A program made the position numbers and the translations under genes. This document shows positions 51,355 through 61,519 of a DNA stretch of 64,000 bases, one piece after another (the stretch's first letter is position 1; every line of letters begins with the position of its first letter). The notes beneath the pieces are model-generated. The model saw only the letters and a list, made by a program, of their open reading frames with translations. It ran no database searches and had not been told where the DNA came from. This DNA comes from Pipra filicauda (Eukaryota; Chordata; Aves; Passeriformes; Pipridae). The stretch lies in assembly GCF_003945595.2 (NCBI RefSeq), contig NW_024104619.1:398190-462189 (forward strand), read 5' to 3'.

Positions 51355-51390
51355 TTAGTGGAGAAACCAAAGGCAGGGAAAGGGAGGGGT

Positions 51391-51930
51391 TGTCGTGGCT
51401 CTGGCTGAGATGGATTTAATTTTCCCCATAACAGCACTTGTAGTGCTGAGCTTTGTATCTGTAGGTATAGAATGGTGTTGAGGACACAACAGTGTTTTGG
51501 CTACTTCTGAGCAGTGCTTCCATCAAGGGCATCTCTCCAACATTACCCTCAGTAGGCTGGGGGTGGGCAAGAGTTTAGCAGAGAACCTAGCCAGGGACAG
51601 CTGACACAAACAGGACAAAGGGATATTCCATGCCATGCAACGCCTGTTTGCCAATAAAAGCTAAGAGAAAGGAGAAGGAAGGAAGGGGCATTTGTCATTT
51701 GCAATGTTTGCCTTCTAAAACAACTACTATGTGTACTTCAGCAGGGGAAGTGGCTGGACATTGCCTGCTGATGGGAAAGACAGAATTTTTGCTTTATTAA
51801 ACTGCATTTCTCTTGACCAACGAGGTCTTTCTCATCTTATTTTCTCCCCACCACTGTCCTGCCAAGGATTGCATTGTTTACCTGCATGTGGCTTTATTGC
51901 CTTAAGATTTCAAAGCCTCTCAGAGCGGTA
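51391..51930 (+). mobile_element. Solo LTR, avian ERVL-type, plus strand
   Basis: Opens TGTCGTGGCTCTGGCTGAGA, continuing with GATTTAATTTTCCCCATAAC and later GGACAGCTGAC...GGGATATTCCATGCCATG. This is the sense strand of the LTR family whose inverse is seen at 24,970 and 57,595. CAATAAAAG (51,652-51,660) occupies the TATA-box position and ATTAAA (51,796-51,801) the polyadenylation position, followed by CTTGACC and TTTCTCATCTTATTTTCTCC. The 3' end is badly decayed: GCATGTGGCTTTATTGCC and GGTAAACC near 51,927 suggest the terminus. No internal retroviral sequence follows, so it is solo. It is the only plus-oriented retroviral piece in the window. Confidence 0.82.
51796..51801 (+). promoter_or_regulatory. 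LTR polyadenylation signal ATTAAA
   Basis: In the context GCTTTATTAAACTGC, the same place as the ATTAAA of the 57.6-kb copy (minus strand of 57,708-57,713). Confidence 0.55.
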
Positions 51931-54201
51931 AACCTATTAATAGAAACATTAGTTAACCTTCTTTAGGGGAACAAAATGATATGTATAGGAATGCAATGGT
52001 GTTCTAGTTCCTAGAAATTATTGTTGTTTGGGTATTGTGTCTTGATCTGCTACTAAATTAGCTGCCCATTGTTTTACAATGATAAATAGGGTAAGTCAGC
52101 TCATGTTATGTTAACACAACCTAAAACAATACCAGAGAGACAAATGGAGTCACATTGATTTGGTATCAGGATGTGGGCCAAAGTATACAAACAAGATCAG
52201 CTACAGGAGTTTAACAGTGAACATAAAATGTAAAGGGTCAGTAATTGTGTTTTTGTATGTGCACAGCATCTGATATAAACCTACTTACCACGTCAAGTTG
52301 TAACATCATCTGTTATTAATGGTACTGTCAGAACTCTGCAACATACATAAGCACAGCTAATGCCTCAAGTTTGCAATTTTATGGAAAATCTGAGGTCTGA
52401 TGTAAATAGAAATGCAGAAAAGGATACGGCAAGTAAAATCCTGGAAACATTACTGGTTTAATATAGCTGCATTGAAAGCACGTTACCATGATTTTAAAAT
52501 TAAGAAAGAAAGATCTTTGTTGGCAGCAGTATTCTGAATGCCTCATACAGAGACATTTGATTTGGCAGAAGACAAATGGACATGAGGATTTTAGTTCTTA
52601 CTGATCCAAGACAAAGATTTCTGGCTGCAGACATAGCAGCCCATTGGTAATTTCACACCATGCTGTGTTTACACATAAATTTCTAGCTTTGCCTCCTCTG
52701 ACTGTTTTATGAGAATTCTTCCATGTTCTAGCTCACAAATATACATCAAGCCAATACACTGAAAAGAGACAGAGTATGCAAACTGATTCTGATATTGCCT
52801 TTTATTACTCAGAAGAATAGATACAAATCGTGCAAACCCATAGAGATTCCTGAAGCTTCCACCATCAGCCAGATGGCTGCATTGCTATTATTCACTCATC
52901 TCTCCTAAAGCACGTGTGGCCTCAGAGACTCAAAGATTCAAACACTATTCAGGAAATGGTGAATGTCTTCTGGGTGCTTGAGGTTTCTGTGCAGTCTCCC
53001 TGAAACAGTTTGCTTTAAACATAACCCAGACATCTGGCAAATCTAAGTAATAAATTAAACAGTGAAATAGTAATTGGAAAAAATATTTGAGCCATCCTAA
53101 ATGAACAGAAGTATTTCTCTTACTGAACTACGTGACATGCTTGTCATCTTAGAGGATGAACAGCCTTCTCTGCCAAGGGTGTTATCTTGCAGATCTCCAT
53201 TCAAAAATAAATTAATGTATTTTTAAGAGAGATGCATTATTACTTGATATAAGAACGATTTCCAAGGGGAAAAAAAGACAATTAAAATCATCAACGACAA
53301 CTTCAGACTTTATACACTTCATAGGGAACTGTATTCTGGACTGCTAAATTGGCCTGGACTGCATTTATTTTATCGTGAGTTTCTCTGCCTCTGAACTTGT
53401 TTCTGAAGGAACTGTCAACATCTGCCTCTGCATTCAGGCCCCCTCATTATGTCCAAATAGATGGTAGGAGGCAGGTTCACACACAGAGATAACAGGAGTG
53501 GCAGTAGCTCTAACGCAGAGCTCAGGCAGGACGACGCTGTCAGAATCCAAATTTATTCAACAGCTCCACCACGTGGTTATGCAGCACCAGGCCTTAAACT
53601 CGCCTGTAAAAATGATTGAATGGCTAAAAAACACGTTTGTATTTCGAAACTGATGTCTTACTAACAGAGCAATCGAAGCACTGCACGTGAGCTGTTAATT
53701 TTAACGGAAAAGTAATGTCAGTGTCTCTGCAGCAATATGTTGGCTGTTATAAATTTTTGATAATTACTCACCCATCTTGAAGACTTAGTAATCCTGAACT
53801 TCCAACAAGCAATATATCTTTTTAAAGGTTTCAGAACATTACGAGGAACGGTTCATAAAGCACTCTGAATTTTTAGGAATAATTTTATTCATCACCAACC
53901 CCTTACCTCTATACCATTTTTTTTTTTATTTAAAGTATATAGGAGAGTGTTAAGGACAATACTTTTCTTAAAAAAATTTCTCCTAATCCAGTAATATTAT
54001 TAAGAAGAGTCTTTGTTTAAGTCACACAATATTTGCTGATACTGCTTCAAATTACTTTTATAGCCTCCTAAAAAGACAATCACAAGTGACTATTAAGTAT
54101 ATACCTACAAAAATAGAATGACTTTTCAAATGATAGAAAGATCTATTACATTTCATACGGACCACAGTCCATGCAGGACACTTCTGCCCCATGTTTTCAT
54201 A
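51931..54201. other. A+T-rich non-coding stretch
   Basis: No gene or known mobile element. About 53,440-53,720 is less A+T-rich and keeps several CpGs (GACGACGCTG, CACGTGG, AATCGAAGC). That is unusual here and compatible with a conserved or undermethylated element, but it is not proof of one. Confidence 0.5.
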
Positions 54202-54665
54202 CCACAGAATCCTAGGATGGTTTGGGTTAGAAGGGACCTTAAAGATCATCTTTTCAAACACCCTGACTTGGGCAGGGACACCTTCCACTAGACCAGGTTG
54301 CTTCTCTAGGCAACCTGTGCCAGAGCATCACCACTCTCGCACAAAATAATTTCTTCCGAATTTCTAATCTAACCCTACTCTCTTTCAGTTTGAAGCCATT
54401 CCCCCTCGTCCTGTCACGACAGGCCCTTGTAAATAGTCTCTCTCCATCTTTCTTTTGGTCTCCCTTCAGTTACTGGAAGGCCACAATTAGGTAACCCCAG
54501 ACCCTTCTCTTTTCCAGGCTGAACAATCCCAGCTCTCCCAGCCTTTCCTCACAGCAGAGGTGCTCCATCCCTCTAAGCAACCTGGTGGCCTCCTCTGCAC
54601 TTGCTCCAACAGGTCCCCTGTGCTGGGGCCCCAGAGCTGGGTTCAGCACTGCAGTAGGATGTGAG
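54202..54665 (-). mobile_element. CR1 LINE 3' end with ORF2 terminus, minus strand
   Basis: The plus strand reads CCACAGAATCCTAGGATGG, TTTGGGTTAGAAGGGACC, CACCTTCCACTAGACCAGG and CAGTTTGAAGCCATTCCCCC, the inverse of the CR1 3' UTR. Further right, the minus strand encodes the ORF2 C-terminus in an unusually clean frame ([20 protein letters not shown], then GLFSLEKRR). This frame continues rightward out of the CR1 into the neighbouring sequence, giving an artificial 159-codon open frame (54,470-54,949). The 5'-truncated end of the CR1 abuts the decayed provirus at about 54,690. Confidence 0.93.
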
Positions 54666-54973
54666 GCAGCAACAGCAACATGTCTCAAGAGGGGATGGAA
54701 GTGAAGCAGTAGACTTAGTGCAGTAACAATAAAATGGCTGAAATGAAAGCCATTGAAGGGTTTAAATAAACAGAGGTACCTTTGTAGTACATTCTGTGCT
54801 ACTTGATAGACAACTTGAGGAATGGGGTAAGCTAACAGGAGGTGAGACTTGCTTAGGGCCCTGGTACAGCCATCCACAGGCTGAGAATCATTATAATATT
54901 GGTATTGAATGGGATCAGTGCAGAAATGAGATACAATCGTCTTGTGCATTAAAAGTACTTGAGCAAAAGACTT

Positions 54974-55275
54974 TTAAGTGTTAAAAGATGCAATAGTTTC
55001 ATTTGCTTCCTTTCTTAAATATGTTAAACTAGATAATAAACCAGTTAATAAATCGTACTGTACCTGTTTTAGCACTGTAACCTCTGAGCTGCATGGTATA
55101 TCATGTTGTGAATAGTCGGTGTAATATTGCTGCCAGTGCACTGTTGTGGTAGCAATCGACGCCTGTTGTTTTTCAACCATCAGTACTCCCACCACAGAAG
55201 GGTCCTCCAAGAGCCCAGGCAAGGTAAGTAGCTGCTTATTTTCCTCCATCTCCAAGGCAGCTGTACCAAAGACCA
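54974..55275 (-). pseudogene. Start of reverse transcriptase, remnant
   Basis: Minus-strand frame with ALVVFGTAALEMEENKQLL and, further on, EDPSVVGVLMVEKQQASIAT. This is the linker and N-terminal segment that precedes the reverse transcriptase fingers in avian ERVL-type pol. It ends at a stop at 54,974, before any palm-domain motif (the YxDD box is absent). It is displaced by a frameshift from the protease upstream. The call rests on family resemblance and on position directly after the protease. Confidence 0.65.
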
Positions 55276-55279
55276 CCAG

Positions 55280-55608
55280 TGCCCTTTTGGGTCCTTGAAA
55301 CACTCTCTCTTGAGATAATCTGTGCCAAGAATGGACAAAAGCCAAGTCACAATGGGGGTTTTCCCAGCCATGCTGATTTCAGCCTCCAGTACAGTCAGCT
55401 GTTGGGATCCACAAATACAGCTGGGTTCTACCTCTGAATAGCTTGATGGCATTAGGGTACACTCTGCACCAGTGTCAACTAGAGTCTTACACTGCTGGGG
55501 GACTGATGTTGCAGACAATCGGATCCACACAGTGAAGCCAGTTGCCCTCTTTTTCCACTTGACTAAAACAGGACCCCTCTTGTCCTGGTCATAGCATTTG
55601 TAACTCAC
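55280..55608 (-). pseudogene. Retroviral aspartic protease remnant (ERVL-like)
   Basis: The minus-strand frame carries LVDTGAE (DTGA at about 55,476-55,465), the active-site loop of retroviral aspartic proteases. About 46 residues later comes ILGTDYL, the conserved C-terminal motif where the second structural loop ends. The spacing is that of one protease subunit, which acts as a homodimer to cut Gag-Pol. Just after the second motif the retroviral reading continues in another frame (shift near 55,275), so the link to pol is broken. The open frame runs on out of phase to 55,180, and that last part is not protease. The start is only the first ATG after a stop; in the virus this region would be read as part of a polyprotein. 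Confidence 0.8.
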
Positions 55609-55619
55609 TTCTCATAAAT

Positions 55620-57590
55620 ACAAATGATAAGTCCCTCTATTAAGATCAGAAGTAATATCAGCCCTTCTACTCTGGGCAACTGTCCACTGGAATCTGGAGC
55701 AGCAATTTTCCCAGAAGGGCCCCCATTTGTGAATGTTTTTCCTTGCAACTCTAGTTGCAAGTGACTCTAGCATCGAGTTATGTTTTCCATTCCACTTCCT
55801 CGTGTTCTCTTTGTGGTCATGAAGGTAAAATCACAGGGTGATCCATGGTGTGTACCTGCTATATACTCTCATTTGAGCAGAAGAACATTTACTCCTAGCA
55901 GCTGAGATTTTGGTCCATACAGGTGAGATGCAGACCCATAGGGAGGAAGAGAGACTTTCTTCATATTGCCAGAGTTGGGCAGCCGGTTTATTCACTGTTT
56001 GACCATCTCTTTCCAGGTCATTCCTGCCAGTGACTTGGTACATGATGATGGTTCACTTTGTACATACTTCCAGCACGGGGGTTCTGTACACTTGACTTCA
56101 TCTGGACCTTTAGATATCACAGATCCCCTCCAGCACAGCTAATCCTGTCAGGTACTGGTTACCTCTCTCCATATTGGTCCACTTACCTGGGTGACATAGA
56201 ACCTCTTCCTTGAAGGGGTACATTTCCTTCACACCTGACAGGAGTGAACTTTCAGAGGGTGAGGGCTCATGCCCCTTTTCCAATCACCTTGTCAATGCTC
56301 CCATCCCTAGAAAGAGATACCACCTGCTTGGCTTCCCTACCCTCTAATTCCAGGCTACTAGCTCTGTTATCCCAGCACTGAAACAGCCAGGTGACAATAT
56401 TCTTGCCTAGACTATGGCTGAAATATATTTTCACTTATCTCACAGCTCACTCAGGGACAGGGATCAGGTGGTTACCAACTCGTTTCAGAGTTCTGCCTCT
56501 TCCTCCATTTCTTCTTGTCATGGCCCTGCTTTGGAACAGCATGGCTTGTCCACTTCTTCCTCCTTCCCCTTCTTAGGAGTTTCTTCCCTTACTAAATTAT
56601 CTGACTTTTGCATCCAATATTCCATACTGTGTATAGGGGCAATGGACACTGGCAGGGATTAGTTCTCTGGTTCAGCTGCAGGGCCTGTCTTGGAGCTTGG
56701 AGTGACCGCAGTACCTGTCATTCTGTCATCAGATCCAGAGACCTTTTCTTCCCCATGAGGGTACCGAATAGTGCTCAGCAATAGGCCTGGGCCAGATCCC
56801 AGAATGTTGCAGAGATCTGTGTGTCTCTGGAATTGCCAGGGTGACAACATTATTAAGGAAAAAAAAGAAATTAATATTTTTTTTCAGATCGTATAATTGT
56901 TCAGGGGTTAATTTTCAAAACTCTGGAGGTGCCCACTCTTCTAACTACTTGTCCATAGTATACCACACACCCTGCCACTCATAATTATCGAGCCTCAGGG
57001 CAGATCTCTGGGTTTTATACTTAAATAGTTGCTTAATGTTAAATAAGACCTTAAACACTTTCAGGAGACATAGCAATAGAAACATCCTGGTTTGAACATC
57101 CCAAAGATATTAAAAATTTTCAAGACTTATTTTAACAAGCCTGAAGGAGAAAGAGAAAGGGAAAGGGGAAGGAGCACGATCCCTCCTTGTCTCGCCCAGA
57201 GATTGGCTCTCTGAGGAGAAATAATAAAGAATGTAATTATTAATAGTTTCAGAGAGATGGTTCCTGAAGTCGAAGGATGGTGGCAATGCTGGGTACAAAT
57301 ACGAGATTAGTCTCATGACTAGTCATTTTATCACATCGTGAGCCAGTGTTACACTCACAGTGCAGCAAAATGATAACCCTAATCCTGCCCCCAGAGATGA
57401 TAAGCAGCAAGTAAGGTCTTACATAACATGACTCTGAGAACAAGCACAACTCTGAGAGCAAATAAATCAACACCATGACCACAGGTTATTAAACTAACAT
57501 AATGAATGCTTATAGTAAATTTGTTCTAACATGCTCTGGTCAGATCTGTCATTATCTCAACTCTTCGTGCCCCATGTTGGGGGTCGAAAA
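55620..57590 (-). pseudogene. Decayed gag region
   Basis: Assigned by position between the 5' LTR and the protease. Minus-strand frames are short and broken (for example 56,850-56,659 and 56,043-55,831). The latter, ending in RYTPWITL, lies where the end of Gag and nucleocapsid should be, but no intact CCHC zinc knuckle is left: only scattered Cys near 55,710. I cannot trace matrix or capsid domains with confidence. Confidence 0.5.
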
Positions 57591-57594
57591 GGAC

Positions 57595-58114
57595 TGTCAT
57601 GGTTTAACCCGGCAGGCAGCTAAACACCACACAGCTGTTCATTCACTCTGCCCAGTGGGGTGGGGCAGAGAACAAACAAACAAACTCATGGGTTGAGATA
57701 AAGGCAGTTTAATGGTGAAAAAAAAGAAAGGGAAAATGTTAATGCTGAGAAAAGGATATCTGACTGATGCAAAATGAACAATGACAGATGCCCAGCCTGT
57801 CCCTGAACAGCCACCACCGTCCAGGAAACTTGCCCCAGTTTTATCATCCAGCATGACACTATATGGTCTGGGATATCCTTTTGGTCAGCTGGGATCAGCT
57901 GTCCCACATGTGTCCCCTCCCTTCTCCTTGTGCAGCCCCAGCCCACTCACTGGCAGGGCAGTACGAGAAGATGAAAAGTCTTTGACTTAAACATTGTTCC
58001 TCAACAACAAAAACATCAGGGTGTTATCAACATCATTCTCATTTTAAAGCAAACCCACAGCACTAAGAAAAGAAAGAGAAGAAAACTAACTCTATCTCAG
58101 CTGAAACCAGGACA
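57595..58114 (-). mobile_element. 5' LTR of the truncated ERVL-like provirus
   Basis: 520 bp. The plus strand runs TGTCATGGTTTAACCCGGC to GAAACCAGGACA, the inverse of the avian LTR also present at 24,970-25,567 and (in sense) at 51,391. In the LTR sense it has a degenerate TATA region (GATAAAACTGGGG, about 57,850-57,838) and ATTAAA (57,713-57,708), followed by TCTCAACCCATGAG. It adjoins gag-pro sequence on its left, so it is the 5' LTR of a leftward provirus. Clear TG...CA ends remain. Compared with the 25-kb copy it shows many differences, including an A-rich insertion around 57,718-57,731. Confidence 0.88.
57708..57713 (-). promoter_or_regulatory. LTR polyadenylation signal ATTAAA
   Basis: Plus strand TTTAAT in GGCAGTTTAATGG. 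The sense sequence CCATTAAACTGCC is at the usual R-region place of this LTR family. Confidence 0.55.
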
Positions 58115-60259
58115 AGTGTGCTCTGAAGATTTGTTTATACCTTTTTATTAATTTTAAATATATTTTTTGTTTAAGAAGTAATTTCCTTTAATTTCTGCTC
58201 AGATGAAGATAGATTTGCAGATTAAAAATATTTGGGAGCATTACCTTTAAGGAAAAAATACCAGTTGATCCACATTTGACGGGTAGGTTCAAGTTGGGGT
58301 CCTGTCACTGTTGAACCTGAAATTCATAGATCTATTACTTTTTAAGAAGTGTGCACAAATAGTGCCTACTTACTTCAAATGCATTGATTTTGTGAATTCT
58401 CACTCACAAAGAAAAAAAAAATACCAAAATAGAAAAATAAATCATTGTACATCCAGAAAATTAAGTGTAATATCTACAAAAACAGCAGTCCTGAAGGAAA
58501 AAGTTGGAAATAAACAGGTTGTACACAATTTCATCCACATTCACATTTTAATCTGTCTTTTTTCAAAAGCAAAGCTTCATCAATGTTAGTAATTTAAAAA
58601 AAAAAAAAAAAAGAGAAAAGAAATTGTGACCTCAGCTTAAGAGGCTGCACTACTACAAGTGAAGATGTGAATTGGTCAGTTATCAGATGGCTGGTAACAA
58701 AACAAAACACCAATCATCCAATTCATAAACCCAGATGGGACAATTATGCAAAAATACTTTGAAAATTATATGACTAAAGATCAAGCTAATACATTAGAGG
58801 AATCCATATGGGCCTCAGCTCGAGCAGACAGCAAAGGATGATTCTTAGAAGTCCACAAAGAAGCAGCTGAGGTGACCCATGTGTAAACTCAAAGCTTATT
58901 CACAAATTAAGTGTGAAAATGACCTTAGATTTACGTATCATTTAAAGGTGGATTTTTACTCCTAACAAACAATCTGCTGACAGCTGTATCATGTAATACA
59001 TTTCACTTTTACCAATGTGAAATTGTATGAACTGATGTAAATGTGGAGGGTTTTTTAACAAATTTCTAGGATACAATGCTCAGTGATGTTGAACTATAAT
59101 GTCTATAGCAAGAGTACATACCAGAAATTAGCCTGCTACAAACTCTGTATTTGCCTCCATGTATGGAAATTGATTTCATTTTCAAATTTTTTATTAGTTC
59201 TCAACTTATCTTCAACTTCAAATAAAAGTGTATGGATATATCTTTATTAAAAAAAGACAAACCAAACCAAACAAAACAGCCTCTTCCTTGCCCCTACATC
59301 AGAATTCATAATGTATTCCAGGAATTAAACTGTGAAGCTAAGAGTCAAAGGGATTGATAACAATGAGAAACCAGGAAAAAAAAAAGACAAGTAAATACAA
59401 TGAAAGAATTAAAACACTTTGTGCCAAAGTTGATGATTGTAGCAGAGAATACTAATGAAATCACCTGAAGTGTAGAGAAGTACCATAGAAAAAAGCATAT
59501 AGAGTCCATGGAGTGTGTAAGCAAATACTTGGCTTCTGAGAATACCTGTAAATAATGTGATAGTGGGGTGCTGCAATATGCCACTAGGGTTATTGAAGGT
59601 TTACATGAAATACTAGACATTTTTAGAAAAAGGATTGGCAAAATACCATCACCAGCAAAGTACTGTAAAAATACTACTGTACCTGGAGCTTATGCCTGTC
59701 AAAGGAGAATTCAGAGGTGGAGAGTTTCAAGAACAGAACTACACCACTCAGTGACAGAAAATGTGAGAACTAATTGTTAAGCAAGGTATGCACAGCAGGG
59801 AGGTTGCAGTTCCTATTGCAAGGTTTCTACTCTATGAAATGCTCTCACACAGTGTGCCAAACAGAAACAAGCTCCCATAGTCCAGGTGTGGGCCAAGGCA
59901 AAAGTACACTCACTTCCAACACTTTGGCATGTGTGGATCTGGGCTGACAGTGCAGCACCTACATGTCACAGTTTCACCAGGAGCTCAGACTCCTTCAGCA
60001 ACCCTCTGGATAAGGATATTCACCCCCAGAGGCTATTTGTGTTTGTTATTACATGCTTTCTAACTGCACTGGTTGGCATAAGTCACCAGCCTCCTCACAT
60101 GTACCCAGGCCAATCTCGTTCAGTTGCTCCGTATATAAAGCCAACTAGTGATTTTTACCTGGAGTTCTATCACCTCCTAGACTTTCTTAATCTCTTTCCT
60201 CTAACTTTGCTGAAAGGATGGAAGCTGTCAACAGTTGATCTGTGCTTCCTGTGGTAGGC
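58115..60259. other. A+T-rich non-coding stretch between two ERV pieces
   Basis: No retroviral, CR1 or host coding sequence recognised. Contains an A17 run at 58,596-58,612. The open frame of 123 codons at 59,886-60,257 has no motif and is probably chance. Confidence 0.55.
58596..58612 (+). repeat. A17 homopolymer
   Basis: Seventeen A residues after GTTAGTAATTT. No AATAAA signal within the preceding 30 bp and no recognisable retroposed gene. Confidence 0.9.
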
Positions 60260-60903
60260 TCCATCAGCAGTCATGGCACCGGGCTTCAGGTGTTACACTC
60301 CAAAGAGTTTTAATGGGCAGAATTCACAGGAAGCCAGGAGAAGCATCTCTGAACCAAAAGACCTGCAGGACCAGTTTGAGCTGGAAAATGATGCAGGGAC
60401 AATCTGGAAATCCCTGGATAAGCACAGCACATTTATTCAGTTGCAAATGCAGGGACAGCAGTGGGCTTGATGAGCCCTGCAAACATCTTGCAAGGATTTC
60501 ATACCCAGCTCCAAAGCAGTGCTTTGGATGGGCAATGGCACTGGAGGATTTGTCAGCCACTCAGTGGTCTCCTGCAGATGCCTGTATCTTTCCTTCACCT
60601 ACTTGGGGAGGGCAGCTAGCCTAGCACTTTTCTGCTGGAACCTCTCTACCTCCTTGTACCCTTCTGGAGAACTTCCATTTCTCAGGCAATTCTCCACCTC
60701 CAGGGCAGCCCATTGCCTCTCCAGGTCTTTCAAAGTATGCTGCAGGCAGATCTGATCCAGCAGCCACCTGCATGTGCTGCCAGGGAGTTACAAGTCTTCC
60801 CCCCAGTCTCTGGCACCTGGAGCAGAGCATCCACAGCAGCCTGGATGTTCTCTGCTGCCCAGGGCTGGGGTCTCCCCGTAGTGTCAGCTGGAAAGACTGA
60901 AGC

Positions 60904-61107
60904 TCAATCTGGCCAAGTGGCTTCTGCTAAATTTACCTCCCAGTGCTTCCATGCTCCCTTGTCCAATGCTCTCAGCAAAGTCTTTAGCCGTCCACTAACT
61001 CTCAGCCTCTCCAGAGCTTTTTGGTGATAGGAGGAGTGATTCGTCCACTCAATGATGTGTTTCTTGGCCCAGAAGCTTATGAGGTTACTTTGGAAATGAG
61101 TCACATC
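60904..61107 (-). pseudogene. Integrase catalytic core, end of DDE domain, remnant
   Basis: The minus-strand frame reads D-V-T-H-F right after a stop (61,107), fitting the second catalytic Asp context (D-x-G-T-H-F, one residue lost). HIIEWTNHSSYH follows, then ALERL with a Glu 31 residues on (61,011-61,009). The canonical distance is 35, so this is close to DD35E with a small deletion. Downstream GRLKTLLRAL and WKHWEVNLAEATW fit the helix that follows the active-site Glu in avian ERVL-type integrases. It ends at a stop at 60,904. The first Asp lies in out-of-frame sequence further right and was not identified. Confidence 0.65.
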
Positions 61108-61333
61108 CTATGATTAAGTTCTTTCTGGGGTGCCAGACTGCCACAGAATTTGCTTTTCAAGGCCCAAGATGGCATTTTGGCTAGTGGCATGGTTTACAGG
61201 GTGTACTTCTACCCAACTGGTAATAGCTGCCACCATGGTGAGTGTGTAGCACTTGCCTCAGGGTGTTTGTGGCTGTGGTCCGGTGCAGTCAGCTTACCAG
61301 GCCTCATGATATGGAAAACCCAGCTGTCTGCCT

Positions 61334-61519
61334 CTACTCCAGGTGGAATTCACTTGTGTGACCTGCTTGATTGTGGCACGTTTCACATTCATGTGTGAAC
61401 TGTGTGCCAGCAACCTCCAGGGCTGGTTGGATGGTTTTCACTTCTGCACAGTGACTCATCATCTCCTTCGGTGGCTTCAGTGACTTGACAAATTTCTTGA
61501 TTTTTTGTTCCCCAAACAC
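61334..61519 (-). pseudogene. Integrase N-terminal zinc-binding domain remnant
   Basis: Minus-strand frame with KEMMSHCAEV, then about 20 residues on FTHECETC. The C-x2-C (CETC) preceded by a His-containing helix is the second half of the HHCC zinc-binding domain of retroviral integrase, which helps multimerise the enzyme on viral DNA ends. Only one His is placed with confidence. The frame stops soon after HTSEFHLE and the core domain follows in other frames, so the gene is broken. Confidence 0.6.

Larger units (their letters stand above)
54690..57594 (-). mobile_element. Truncated ERVL-like provirus, internal region (gag-pro-start of pol)
   Basis: Runs leftward from the LTR at 57,595. The order on the minus strand is a decayed gag region (about 57,590-55,620), protease (about 55,608-55,280) and the beginning of reverse transcriptase (about 55,275-54,974). 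It then loses identity near the CR1 at 54,665. No reverse transcriptase catalytic motif, RNase H, integrase, envelope or 3' LTR follows on the left, so the copy lacks most of pol. Every frame is interrupted. It cannot make particles or enzymes. Expected length for a full element would be over twice this. No clear tRNA primer-binding site beginning TGG could be read next to the LTR (57,560-57,594). Confidence 0.8.

Noticed and set aside
57560..57594. tRNA primer-binding site next to the 5' LTR
   Set aside because: The sequence following the LTR in the minus sense (GTCCTTTTCGACCCCC) does not begin with TGG, and I could not match it to a tRNA 3' end.
58596..58612. A17 run as the tail of a processed pseudogene
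   Set aside because: No AATAAA, no coding remnant and no target duplication could be found. The same holds for the A16 runs at 1,467 and 7,965.
59886..60257. 123-codon plus-strand open frame next to the integrase remnant
   Set aside because: It is on the opposite strand to the retroviral fragment, has no motif and begins in ordinary non-coding DNA.
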